Below, in pieces: positions 31,351-42,474 of a stretch of 64,000 nt of DNA (its first letter is position 1; the number at the start of each line of letters is the position of its first letter). Origin of the DNA: Peromyscus leucopus (taxonomy: Eukaryota > Chordata > Mammalia > Rodentia > Cricetidae). Position numbers and translations under genes: made by a program. The stretch spans positions 15,663,678 through 15,727,677 of the forward strand of contig NC_051074.1 of NCBI RefSeq assembly GCF_004664715.2. The letters run 5' to 3'. The notes under the pieces were generated by a model that saw nothing but the letters and a program-made list of their open reading frames with translations, was not told where the DNA came from and did no database searches.

Positions 31351-34145
31351 ACCAGCATATTGGTTTTGAATAAATATCTTACATTTAAAATGAGGGGGAA
31401 TTTTTTAAATGAAATAGTGGATTTTGGATCCACTCTGTGTGGCTATTTTAAACAGTAGATTTGACATCAGATGATGTCTTGTTACACATACTCTGAAAAT
31501 GAATGTATTTAAAAATGAAGGAATGAATGTACTGTGGAGGTTTTAATTCTCTGAAACTACATTTAAATATGGGATTTTATGTACTTACAGTTCTATAATG
31601 TTGTAAGTATTTTGTAGTGACCAAGATATAATGAAATTGCCTTTCATTTTTATGTTATTGTTATTTATAAATTATAACATACAAATGATATAAAGATTCT
31701 CATAGTAAAGAAATAAATATGACAATTTTAACTTAAAAACATGGAATTATAATTAACAGTGAATCAAAAATCATGAAAAAGTTCTCAACCATTTCTGCAC
31801 AATATATTTAACAATTAGAGGTTTATCAAGTATAAGCTCTATTCCAAACAAAACATGGATTATGGAACTGCATTGTTAAATAGTCAAATGTTTATCCAAA
31901 GATGATCTTCTTGAATCTCCTTTAAATAGAAAACAATTATACTTAAATTGTTATTCTTCTCATTTTATAAACCTCATTTGTTTTGTGAATCTATAATATG
32001 GGGTATTGTCACATAAAAGAAACATCATGAAATATTTCTCAAGGGTTAGAGTTAAATTTCATGCTTAACTGGTTGTTTTAAATATTCTACACAAAATATT
32101 TATTGTTATTGCACATAAACTGGCTTCACATAGACTTATTGGTCTTAAGCAGCTAAAGATATATTATCTGGTAATGTTCATTTTGTATTGTTGTAGTTCA
32201 CAGCCATGACTTCATGATTTCATGATTTCACAGAGGAAGGGCACCTGTTAATCAGGCTGAGCTTCTGAGTAGTCTACATTCAGGTTAGCCTTGTAGTCTG
32301 CATGAACTCATATTTAGTCTTCAAAGTGATTGCATGTTGCTAAGTTCCAGCATTTATCAGAAGCACTCTTCCAGTTAGTAATGATTCTAATGTCAGGGTC
32401 AAGTGACCTGAAACATGGAGATTCAGGTAAAAGTTTATGTTCACATGGACACAGGCAAAATATCTCTAGGACTGATGTCATTTATATGCTCATAACATGG
32501 TTAAACAGAAGCAATGAGAATCTGAAGTTCTTGTCTGACACCACTAAAATATATTTTCCTCACTGAATGAGTTTTATCTAAAGTATTATGTATCCATGGA
32601 TTTTTTTGCTCATCTTGTCTTTAGTAGTATTTCTGCTATGTCTAGAATCTCCTCCACTTAATATCAGGTATAAGATATACTTGGTAACTATGTCTCTTAA
32701 TTTTTGAGGATTTATACAAACTTTGCATAAACATAATTTTAAATTGCTTAATGTTCGCCCCACGCTAATCATAATGCAATGCATTAGGCCCACGAAAATA
32801 GGAAAAAATATTTTAGAGCAGCAACAATAAAAAAGGTCTTAAGAAAACTTAAAGTCTGTATTTTTGAACATTTATCATTCTGAATAAATTTTCTGAAGCA
32901 CACAGAGGCACAGAAATCATTTTGGGTTTTTTAAAGACTGTTTCAATTTCCTAATTTCTTTTAGAATTGCCAAATTTCAGTTTACCTATTCATTATGATG
33001 TTGGTCAAGACCTGGGTTAGACCCTAAACAGTTTTCTAAATTCATTATGTGAATAATTGAAGTTAACATAATTCACTGATTTCAGTTATTTTATTATTTG
33101 TTTTTTATATTGTACAACTTGTCTCATAAATCCCAACGATAATCAACAAGAATGTTTTTTGGTCCATTGTGCATTTCAAAAATGGACTAGTTTATATCAT
33201 TAGTCAACAAATTGCAAATCCGGCCATACTTTGCAAAACTGTTAACATGCCTATCTATTCAATGTACTCCTTTGGAGTGCTTCCCTTGTTAATCACTTAA
33301 AATAAGAGGCATTTTTATCATAAATTCTTCATGCAAGATTTATTTCTATTTTTCTTCTTCTATACTCTGTCACTATTGTTAAGTACATTAAAAGATTTTA
33401 TTTTTATTTTATGAGCATAATAAGATATATTCTAGGACATCATGAAGAATAATGTAACAATGAGTAATTCATCATATTCTATAAAACTGATTGATTTCTT
33501 CAAATTACTTGCTATAGAATTCTCCAAGAAATTATATACTAAATAAAATTATCCACTTTCTTCTTCATTTGGAAAAGATACCAAAATCATAGCTATTATA
33601 TAAATGCAACAATATCACCATTAAAATTCCTCTGTCACCTTATACAGTGTCATGCAAATGAGTCAGGTTTTTTAGACAGGTATGTTTGTGATTCTTACAT
33701 TTAAGAAGCAACATCAAGGTGTTAGGTGACTTGCTTTAAAGTCTGTAACTAGTGAATATCTTCAGATTCCAATCAATGAACTGTAATTTGAAAGCATCTG
33801 AATTTTTTCTCATGCTCCCACCAATTTTCCATTGTTGGAATTAATAATGCCATTAAAAAAACATATAATAATAGAGATTTTCCTTCAGTACAGTCATACC
33901 CTGAATCACTTTATAAAGATATATTGATACCTGTAAGGAATGGAGAAGAAATGTAAGTCTTGTGAATACACCTAAAACAATACTGGAAATCATAACATAG
34001 TTATTCAATAATGAATTATGGACCAGTGGATGAGGTCAAAGTTCCTCAAAGGTTATAATAGGCTGCTAGACTTTTGGCTCTAATTCTGTCCAATTCATTG
34101 CATCTCAATGAGAAAGAAAATTACACTGGTCCCCATTTATCACTC
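31351..34145. other. AT-rich DNA without recognised feature
   Basis: About 2.8 kb with no recognisable gene or repeat. Small frames such as 32330-32566 lack domains and neighbours that would support them. Confidence 0.5.
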
Positions 34146-34562
34146 TGCTGGGGGAGATCTTTCTGTATACTATGAATATGTGTTGCTCCCATTGGCTATA
34201 ATAAAGCTATTTTGGCCTATGGCAGGCAGCTTAGAGGCAAGCCTGAAATCCAAGGAGAGACACAGGAAGTAGAAAGGCAGAGGTGAGAGAGATGCCAACT
34301 GCCACCACAGAAAAGAAGCAAGATGCCAGCAGACCAGTAAAGCCATGGAAAACATGGCAAAACATAGGTTAAGAGAAATGGGTTAATTTAAGATATAAGA
34401 GCTAGGTAGCAAGAAACTTAAGCCATTGGTCATGCAGTTTGTAAATAATATAAACCTATGTGTGTTTACTGGGGTCCAAGTGGCCGCAGGACTGTGAGTG
34501 AGAAAGATTTGTCTGAACCACACAGGGCTGGGCAGGACCTGAGGAAACCTTTGACTATATCA
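34146..34562 (+). mobile_element. Solo LTR, diverged relative of family A
   Basis: Starts 'tgctgggggagatc' and carries 'acaggaagtagaaaggcag', 'gagaaatgggttaatttaag', 'atataagagctaggtagcaa' and 'gcaggacctgaggaaac' in the order seen in the LTR at 38879. No clean duplication was found, so the ends are approximate. Confidence 0.7.
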
Positions 34563-34717
34563 GCTCAAAATTTTATTCTCAAATAATTTTTTTTGAAAAA
34601 CAAAATATGGATGCATTATAATATATCACTCTATAGGTATAAGACTGTCCAGAAATACATATCCATGATATTAATAATAATAAAAATATAAAAATAATAA
34701 CTTTTATAGTACAAAGG

Positions 34718-35062
34718 TGCTGTGGATATTGTTCTATATAAATAAAACACTGATGGCCAGTGACCAGGCAGGAAGTAGGTGGGACAAGGAGAGAGGAGAA
34801 TTCTGGGAAGCGGAAGGCTGAGGGGAGAGACACTGCAGCCACCGCCAGAATAAGCAACATGTAAAGACTCTGGTAAGCCACCAGCCACGTGGCAAGGTAT
34901 AGATTTATAAAAATGGGTTAATTTAAGATAAAAGAACAGTTAGCAAAAAGCCTGCCATGGCCATACAGTTTGTAAGTGATATAAGCGTCTGAGTGATTAT
35001 TTTATAAGTGGATTGCGGGACTGCGGGGCTTGGGGAACCTGGAGAGAAGCCCTCCAGCAACA
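34718..35062 (+). mobile_element. ERV-A 5' LTR
   Basis: A 345-bp LTR from TGCTGTGGATATTG to CTCCAGCAACA. It differs from the 3' LTR (37177-37521) at 5 positions by eye, about 1.4%. A perfect 6-bp target duplication CAAAGG flanks the element (34712-34717 and 37522-37527). Confidence 0.95.
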
Positions 35063-35599
35063 AATGGCGCCCAACGGCTCGAGTTTCCACCTTAAACCTG
35101 AGAATATTTAATAACCAATTCTAAACAGAGCCAAAAACAGGTTCCTGCTTCTTGTCTCATACGGGCAGCTAGATGCTGCAAAACGCAGGTTTGAACACCG
35201 GCGGGTTCCTGGCGTGTGTGTTTGACCAGCAGTATGGCGGGAATGAGGCGTCTGCCAGTGGCACAGTACGCTGTGTGGTAGATTTAGTCTTTACTAGTAT
35301 TTAAAAAAAAAAAAAAAAAAAAAAGGTTTCTGGGCTACACGCTGCTTTGATAAAAGCGTAGACCTACTATTTCTGAGACTTGATGATTCCCAGAGCTGGC
35401 GGAAAATGTACCACTGCCATGTTGGGAAGCTGAAGTGGGCGGAGCCAGCAGCCACAGCGCTGTTTCAGTCTTAGAATGGTACAGTTTAAAGCAATAGGCT
35501 AAGGTAATATAAAAAATAAGCCACGTAAAGATGGCTACCACACAGAGAATCTTGATTATGTTCTCTTTGATATTCGTAACTGAACAAAAACATTTGATT
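35063..35599 (+). other. ERV-A leader with primer binding site
   Basis: TGGCGCCCAAC (35065-35075) is a lysine-type primer site two bases after the LTR. The rest is non-coding leader with a run of about 22 A near 35302-35323. gag, pro, reverse transcriptase and most of integrase are missing, so the leader runs almost straight into the integrase tail. Confidence 0.8.
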
Positions 35600-35790
35600 A
35601 CAAAAGCTGTTGAGTTATGCCAAAATGTATATTTTAAAGGTACCTTGACTTCAAAATTTGGATATAAGGATATGTTACTTTGGAAAAGAGGTTTTGCTTT
35701 TGTTTCCACAGAAAGCCAGAGGCTGTGGATTTGTTCCAGATTAAGATACATCAGGTTTCACCAGCCAAGACCACCTGAAAGGTCTCCGAT
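35600..35790 (+). pseudogene. pol: ERV-A integrase C-terminal remnant
   Basis: Only the C-terminal DNA-binding part of integrase remains. It encodes YFKGTLTSKF and then LLWKRGFAFVSTES, which aligns with the ERV-1 tail (YFKDVLTSEW and LHWGRGFAFVSTGE). The zinc-binding and catalytic domains are gone, so no active enzyme can be made. The tract at 35692-35711 ends CCACAG like a splice acceptor, which may be why this piece is kept. The frame runs on to about 35809 into the 3' module. Confidence 0.8.
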
Positions 35791-37152
35791 GACACCATGG
35801 CCCAGATGATCCAACATCCAGTGTGGTTTCAAGGCAACTGGTTCACACAATACAGCCTCATGGACTACCCCATAGGCCTGAAATTTTCTTTGCATCCCAT
35901 AAGATACAGCACCCCCCTCCAGCAGGAAGTAGTAAGAGATGCTACACCCAAATTCCCAAATATACCAAGCTGGCTTTAGAGGTGAAATTGGCTCACTCCC
36001 CCTCTAAACCCAGACATATTAAAAAAATAAATGGTTAAGAGATTCTTGTGTCCCAAATCAGAAGAGCCCTCTGGTGTGGGACAGAGAAAAACCAATATTT
36101 TTATTTAAAACAGGTTGATTATAAATGTGATCTCTTTCTAAAAAAGAAAAGGGGATATGATATAAATATATAGGAGGATATAGAGATGATAAGATAAAAG
36201 GGTAGATTAATGAATCTACTTTTAAAGAACAACTTGTTTAAAATGTTTTACATTGGTATAGATTTTAGTTTATTGATACAAACTTGAAGTTAATTTTGTT
36301 ATACTGTATATATGTATTTCTATTCTTGTTTGAGGTATTATGTTTATGTAACTCATTTAAAATTGTAATGGATAATTAAAAAATAGATTAATAATCAGTC
36401 ATCTATGATAATCATATTTGTAGCCATGTTAGTTAAGTCTTCTAGGTATACATAGATATATTTCAGATAGATAGGTAATCTTCAAACACTTCATAGACCT
36501 AGAGAATATGGCATTTAAATAACTTAAAATTCTGTTGAAGTGAGACACAATTGCTCCTGGCTGCACCAATTGATCACGAGAGAATGTTGGGCTTCTAAGA
36601 CATTTCCATTTGGAAGTTTGTCTTTTTGGCACAAAATGGCCTACTGGGCAAAGAACTGCCCTTGCCTTGATGGCTGACAGTACAAATGCAATGCTGTCCT
36701 TTCTGGACAAGCGGGACACAAGGAAAGCGACCACTGTACTCTGCCAAGACAGGGTAAGATGGTCTCTCAGAATTCCTGCTTCTGAAAATGGTCTGTCAGA
36801 TATTCTAGGCCTGTAGCCAATTTGAATGCACCAACAATGCTGAGAAACATTAGGTGACTGTCCAGGCTGCCAGCTGTCTTGGTCTACTTTTGCAAGATTC
36901 CTGAAAGTTGCTAGCATCCATCTACCATTTCTCAGGTACCATTATGTTCCTTCTCAGGTCTTTGATGTGGTTGAAAACTAGATAGTTGTAATTTCCTCAG
37001 TTATGATAAAAGATAAGTTAGATATAAAACCTTAAACTCACAAATATAAGATAGATAAGACATCTTCTTTAATATTGTAACTATAATTCTTGCTCGGTAA
37101 TTGTTTTGTTATATATAATTTTACCATGTTAAAGTTAAAACCTTCCTTTTTT
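35791..37152 (+). other. ERV-A 3' non-coding module
   Basis: Non-coding region between the integrase remnant and the polypurine tract. The first part ('aagctggctttagaggtga', 'ttggctcactccccctctaa') matches ERV-B near 56980-57020. The stretch 36429-36980 is closely related to ERV-B 55140-55640 and to the inverted element at 25700-26210. Confidence 0.8.
36610..36816 (+). other. Conserved short open frame in ERV-A 3' module
   Basis: 68 codons starting from TTG, with internal ATGs; reads VCLFGTKWPTGQRTAL near its start and KRDTRKATTVLCQDR in the middle. The copies at 25856-26062 (minus) and in ERV-B keep the same frame open. No domain recognised; it could be a relic of an accessory protein or a constrained RNA. 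Confidence 0.35.
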
Positions 37153-37176
37153 GAAAAAAAAAGAAAAAAGGGGAAG
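37153..37176 (+). promoter_or_regulatory. ERV-A polypurine tract
   Basis: A-rich purine run ending AAAAAAGGGGAAG directly before the 3' LTR. Confidence 0.88.
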
Positions 37177-37521
37177 TGCTGTGGATATTGTTCTATATAA
37201 ATAAAACACTGATGGCCAGTGACCAGGCAGGAAGTAGGTGGGACAAGGAGAGAGGAGAATTCTGGGAAGCGGAAGGCTGAGGGGAGAGACACTGCAGCCA
37301 CCGCCAGGACAAGCAACATGTAAAGACTCTGGTAAGCCACCAGCCATGTGGCTAGGTATAGATTTATAAAAATGGGTTAATTTAAGATAAAAGAACAGTT
37401 AGCAAAAAGCCTGCCATGGCCATACAGTTTGTAAGTGATATAAGCGTCTGAGTGATTATTTTATAAGTGGATTGTGGGACTGCGGGGCTTGGGGAACCTG
37501 GAGAGAAGCCCTCCAGCAACA
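37177..37521 (+). mobile_element. ERV-A 3' LTR
   Basis: 345 bp, the same length as the 5' LTR, with 5 differences by eye (two in the 'ccgccag' region, two near 'agccacgtgg', one near 'ggattg'). Followed by CAAAGG. The low divergence makes it younger than ERV-B and older than ERV-1. Confidence 0.95.
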
Positions 37522-38059
37522 CAAAGGATAACCAAGCAATTCTCCTTGTGTTGATAATCCATTGTAAGACTTTATAATTCTTAAATTTTATTACTCCTTG
37601 AAGATATAGGTTCTCTCCAGATAATTTTTCAACAATAGAGAACAAAATCAGAGAAAACTTTTGATTGTCCTGGATCCAAATTGATGCCTTTGAAATGTCT
37701 TATTTTTCTATTTGTCTTTTGACTTCTGTTAATATTTTTTACTGGGTACCTGAGTTCAAACTCACTATGCAAATAAACAGAATGAACGGAAAAGAAACAT
37801 GTTTAAGGGAATTAAAAATAAATAATGTCATATGTCCTTATAAAAATTTAGGAAGTTATTAATGCTACTCACAAAGATTTAGTTTTTTGTAGGAAGTCCA
37901 TCAAAGCTGATTACTCAGATAGAGTTTATAGTCATTTGAACGTCTTTGTTCCAGCTAGATGGGACTAAACTTGGGTATTTGAGGATACAGATACAGCCAG
38001 AGTATAGTGTTTTTAAGGCAAATGCTAAATCCTGGAGTATCACTCTGCACTTTGCAGGG

Positions 38060-38200
38060 AGGCTTTTTATAAGCAGACAGTTTAAGTTAGAAGGACATCT
38101 TGACCTAAAGTTCCTAGAGTAGACATTGGTAATCTTCTACAGGATTCTCCATCATGGCAATCAAATTCTAGTTAAACCTGAAATGACCTCAGAAAGAATA
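38060..38200 (+). repeat. Dispersed repeat, copy 1
   Basis: 'agacagtttaagttagaag', 'acatcttgacc', 'ttcctagagtaga' and 'gattctccatcatggcaat' followed by 'gttaaacctgaaatgacctc' match 43140-43275 in order. Family not recognised. Confidence 0.6.
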
Positions 38201-38318
38201 TGAGGGGGAGGAGCCTCCTCACTGTCTTACCCTGCCAAAAGTTTTTTATAGTCATCTATCTGCAAAGTGGAAGTATTATAACATATATGTAAGAAGTGCT
38301 ATGATTCTGTTATATATT

Positions 38319-38478
38319 TTTTTTGTTTTGTTTTTTTTCGAGACAGGGTTTCTCTGCGTAGTTTTGCGCCTTTCCTGGAGCTCACTTGGTAGCCCAGGCT
38401 GGCCTCGAACTCACAGCGATCCGCCTGGCTCTGCCTCCCGAGTGCTGGGATTAAAGGCGTGCGCCACCACCGCCCGGC
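38319..38478 (-). mobile_element. B1 SINE (antisense), young
   Basis: Full antisense B1 of the cricetid type with 'gcgcctttcctggagctc'. Both sides carry the 16-base duplication 'ctgttatatatttttt', so the insertion is fairly recent. Confidence 0.95.
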
Positions 38479-38878
38479 CTGTTATATATTTTTTAAAAAT
38501 TGTTTTGGGGAAATTAAATAAAATGTTCATGTTTTCTAATGCTAAAACTAATATTTGGAAAGCATTGTAATTTTGAGATATTAAAATATGTTGATTTCTT
38601 ATGTTGATAGCATGTGATTATATCACATTACATGTATATAAATACCTATAACAAATTTTACCTCAAGTATGTAGAAATTGGATGCAACATCTTCTTTATT
38701 CCTCCACTATCATCTAATTATGGCAGAAAATCATCAATTTCATTTGGAATACCAGTATACTTTAAAGAATTATTCTTAGTTGACTTGTCAGAAAAATTAT
38801 ATTGTGGTCAATGTCATTCATCAAATTGATGAGATTTAGAATCACCTAGAAGAAAGTTCTCTAGACAGGGTTGTCTGG

Positions 38879-39218
38879 TGCTGTGGGATGTCCTGTATGT
38901 GGTGAATAAATAAAATGCTGATTGGCCAGTAGCCAGGCAGGAAGTATAGGATAGGTGGGACAAACAGAGAGGATAGGCTTGAGGTGGAAGTCTGGAGGAG
39001 TCACCAGCCCGCTGTCCATGAAACAGCATGTAAAGGCAGCAGGCAAAGCCATGGAAAATGTGGCAACATATAGATTAATTGAAATGGGCTGAGTATAAGA
39101 GTAAGAGCTAGACAACGGTAGGCCTGAGCTAATGGCCGAGCAGTTTAAATAATATAAGCATCTGGGCTGTGGAACTGCCGGGGATTGGTGGGACCTGGAG
39201 AGAAAAACTCTAGCTACA
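38879..39218 (+). mobile_element. Solo LTR, family A relative
   Basis: 340 bp, 'tgctgtgggatgtcctg' to 'actctagctaca', flanked by a perfect 6-bp duplication GTCTGG (38873-38878 and 39219-39224). Confidence 0.9.
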
Positions 39219-39374
39219 GTCTGGGATTACTTGAGTGGACTCATCCATTGTGGGCAAGGATCCTGTACTATTTAAAAAAGGAGAAACTGACCTTAACACT
39301 AAGATTTATTGATCTCCTCTTTCTGACTGCAGAGATAGTGGGACCAGCTCCACCAAACTCCTGTAGCTCTGTTT

Positions 39375-39490
39375 TCCCCAGCATGAAATAATATATCCTC
39401 TAAATGTGAGCCAAAATAGACCCTCTCTTACATAGTTTCCTGTTGTTGTAATTTATCACAGCAACAGAAAAAAAAGTAACTTAGACCGTT
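39375..39490 (+). mobile_element. 3' tail of dispersed rodent repeat
   Basis: 'tgttgtaatttatcacagca' followed by 'acagaaaaaaaagtaactta' resembles the end of the repeat at 4880-5065 and 30452-30806. Confidence 0.45.
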
Positions 39491-39699
39491 CTTAGCACTA
39501 TTGTGTATCTGTCCAAAGAACAATAAATAAAACATAAGTGAATACTAGGTTACAGTTATAACAGCAAGCTCTCACATTTCTAACTGACTTTTCCAGATCC
39601 TCAATCAAAACAAACCAATGAAAGACTCAGAAATCTTTGACTGAATACTAACACACCATGTGGGCAGTAAATACTAAATTTGTGTGAATAAAAGTGTAT

Positions 39700-39756
39700 G
39701 TGTCATTGTTTTTCACTGATGAGTAGTACTCCGTTGTGCATATATACCACATTTTC

Positions 39757-39762
<6 letters not shown>
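39700..39762 (-). mobile_element. Short antisense LINE-1 ORF2 piece
   Basis: 'gatgagtagtactccgttgtg' and 'tataccacattttcttct' match antisense L1 ORF2 C-terminus; the same motif recurs at about 40452-40490. Confidence 0.6.

Positions 39763-39813
<51 letters not shown>
39763..39813. repeat. (TA)n microsatellite
   Basis: About 25 TA units; the Ile/Tyr repeat frames across it are artefacts. Confidence 0.95.
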
Positions 39814-39818
<5 letters not shown>

Positions 39819-40838
39819 ATTTTACAATACCATTCAGTTCTACATATCATCCATGGGTTCCCATATTCTCCCCCCTCCACCCCCTCCCCTTACCCCAAGC
39901 CTACCCCCATTCCCACCTCCTCCAGGACAAGTCCTCCCCTGAGGACTGCGATCAACCTGGTAGACTCAGTCCAGGGAGGTCCAGTCCCTTCCTCCCAGAC
40001 TGAGCCAAGCGTCCCTGCATATGCTCCAGGTTTCAAACAGCCAACTCATGCAATGAGCACAGGACTTGGTCCCACTGCCTAGTTGCCTCCCAAACTGATC
40101 AAGCCAATCAACTGTCTCACCTATTCAGAGGGCCTGATCCAGCTGGGGCCCTTCAGCCTTTGGTTCATAGTTCATGTGTTTCCAATCATTTGGCTATTTT
40201 TTTTCAATAATTGAGTAAAACTGAAATTTATTATAAGCCACAGTCGTCCTAGGGACCTCCATGTTATATATATATAGCCTCTATGGTTCTATGGGTTGTG
40301 GTCTGATTGTTCTTTATTTTATGTCTAGAATCCACCTGTGAGTGAGTACATACCATAACTGTCTTTCTGGGTTTGGGTTACCTCACTCAGGATGATTTTT
40401 TCTAGTTCCATCCATTTGCCTGCAAATTTCATGTTTTCATTGTTTTTCTCTGCTGAGTAGTACTCCATTGTGTATATGTACCACATTTTTTTCATCCATT
40501 CTTCCGTAAACCACATTTTCTTTATCTATTCTTTGGTTGAGGGGCATCTAAATTGTTTCCAGTTTCTGGCTACTATGAATAATGCTGCTATGAACATAGT
40601 TGTGCATGTGTCCTTACGATATGACTGAGCATTCCTTGGGTATAAGCCCAAGAGTGGTACAGCTGAGTCTTGCAGTAGAATGATTCCCAATTTTCTGAGA
40701 AACAGCATACTGATTTCCAAAGTGGCTGTACAAGTTTGCACTCCCACCAACGGTGGAGGAGTGTTCCCCTTACTCCACATCCTCTCCAGCATATCAGTGT
40801 TTTTAATCTTAGCCATTCTGACAGGTGTAAGGAACTAG
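39814..40838 (-). mobile_element. LINE-1 3' end (antisense)
   Basis: Antisense L1 3' UTR ('catgggttcccatattctcc', 'caggacaagtcctcccctga', 'gagggcctgatccagctggg') then antisense ORF2 C-terminus ('gggtttgggttacctcactc', 'tgctatgaacatagttgtgc', 'ctttccaaagtggctgtac'-type text). It stops at about 40838, where the sense L1 begins. Frames are broken. Confidence 0.8.
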
Positions 40839-41815
40839 AAAATAACATCCTGAGTGACGTAACCCAGACTCAGAAGGACAGAGTACTCACTCAGTCATAA
40901 GTGGATACTAGAGTAAAGTAAAGGATAACCAGGCTACAACCCACAACTCCAGAGAAGCTAGCTAACAAGAAGGACCCTAAGAGAGAGGCATGGGTCATCC
41001 TGGGAATGGGAAATTGATGTGATCTATAAGAGCAAACTGGGGTTAGGGAGGTAATAGAAGGTAGGAGATGGAAAATGAGAACATAAGGGAATGAGATGGT
41101 TGAGCTGGAACAGGGATGGAGTGGGAGATCAATGAAAGAGGTACCATGATAGAGGGAGACATGATGGGGATAGGGAGAAATCAGGTGCTAGGGACGTTCC
41201 CAGGAATCCACAGTGATGATCCCAGCAATAGTGGAGAGGGTGCCTGAACTGGCTTACCCCAGTAATCAGATCAGTGAATACCTTAACTGTCATTATAGAG
41301 CCTTTCTTTAGTAACTGATGGAAACGGATGCAGAGATCCACAGCCAAGCACCAGGCCGAGGTCCAGGAGTCCTGTCAAAGAGAGATAAGAGAGATTCTAT
41401 GAGCAAAGTGCATCAAGATCATGTTGGGGAAACCGGCAGAGACAACCAAACCAAACAAGTAGGAACTCATTAACTTTAGACAACAGTTGTGGAGCCTCCA
41501 TGAGACTGGACGAGGCCCTCTGCATAGGTAAGACAGTTGTGTAGCTCCCTGGCAGTAGAATCAGGATCTATCCCTGGTGCATGAGCTAGCGTTTTGGAGA
41601 GGATACTTTGCACAGCCTTGATGCAGGGGGAAGGGCTTAGACCTGCCTCTACTGAATGTACCAGGCTCTGCTGACTCCCCATGGGAGGCCTTACCTTGTC
41701 TGAGGAGGGAATGGGGTGTATTGAGGGAGGTAGTCTGGGGAGTGAGAGGAGGCAAGAGCGGGATCTGTAGTTGGTATGTAAAATGAATAAAAAAATTTCT
41801 TAATTAAAAAAGTGA
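40839..41815 (+). mobile_element. LINE-1 3' end (sense)
   Basis: Sense ORF2 end ('acatcctgagtgacgtaacc', 'ccagagaagctagctaacaa') followed by 3' UTR ('gaggccctctgcataggtaa', 'gagcgggatctgtagttgg') and the A-rich end 'aaaatgaataaaaaaatttc'. It meets the antisense L1 head-to-head. Confidence 0.8.
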
Positions 41816-41917
41816 ATGTGATTAGTTACAATGAATGATTTGGGGCTAGGATATGTTCATGACTGTCTATATTTGATAATATTTGCCTCCTCTTATGATG
41901 GAATTGTCATGTCTGAA

Positions 41918-42071
41918 CTTTTTTTTTTCTTGAAACAAGGTTTCTCTGTGTAACTTTGGAGTCTTTCCTGGAACTCATTCTGTAGCCCAGACTGGCCTCA
42001 AATTCACAGAGCTCCACCTGCCTCTGCCTCCTGAGTGCTGGGATTAAAGGCATGTGCAACCACCTCCTGGC
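41918..42071 (-). mobile_element. B1 SINE (antisense)
   Basis: Antisense B1 ('ggtttctctgtgtaactttgg', 'ctgggattaaaggcatgtgc') flanked by the duplication 'tgtcatgtctgaa' at 41905-41917 and 42072-42084. Confidence 0.95.
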
Positions 42072-42184
42072 TGTCATGTCTGAAATTAATGGCTCATTGC
42101 CATTAGCTTTAAGTAAAGACATCCCATATGCTTCTTTGAATTATTTTTCCTTATCAGCTGTTTTCTTTTAGTGCTTCATTTACA

Positions 42185-42186
<2 letters not shown>

Positions 42187-42240
<54 letters not shown>
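42187..42240. repeat. (GT)n microsatellite
   Basis: About 27 GT units. The poly-His/Thr frame on the minus strand is an artefact. Confidence 0.95.
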
Positions 42241-42242
<2 letters not shown>

Positions 42243-42474
42243 TGGACAGGAGTGTATGTTATACCTATCTTCCATAAGATAAAGGAAGAATGGAAATAAT
42301 TAGAATCTTGTGGATCCTCCTTCATGTTCTCTGCTTCTTCTTCTAGCTGTTGAGCAATCCTGCCACTCCATGTTATGACCACAGAGTAGGTATAACAGCT
42401 CCTCTGCAAACTGGAAGTTCAGTCCTGGGCCCACATGTTTTATAGATATTAAAGGGATACTTATTTGCTTAAAA

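Noticed and set aside
40526..40848. Overlapping minus-strand frames of 86-96 codons
   Set aside because: They are the broken C-terminal part of L1 ORF2, not a host gene.
42187..42240. Repeated units that could suggest a CRISPR array
   Set aside because: All tandem arrays here are simple microsatellites without unique spacers, and the genome is mammalian.
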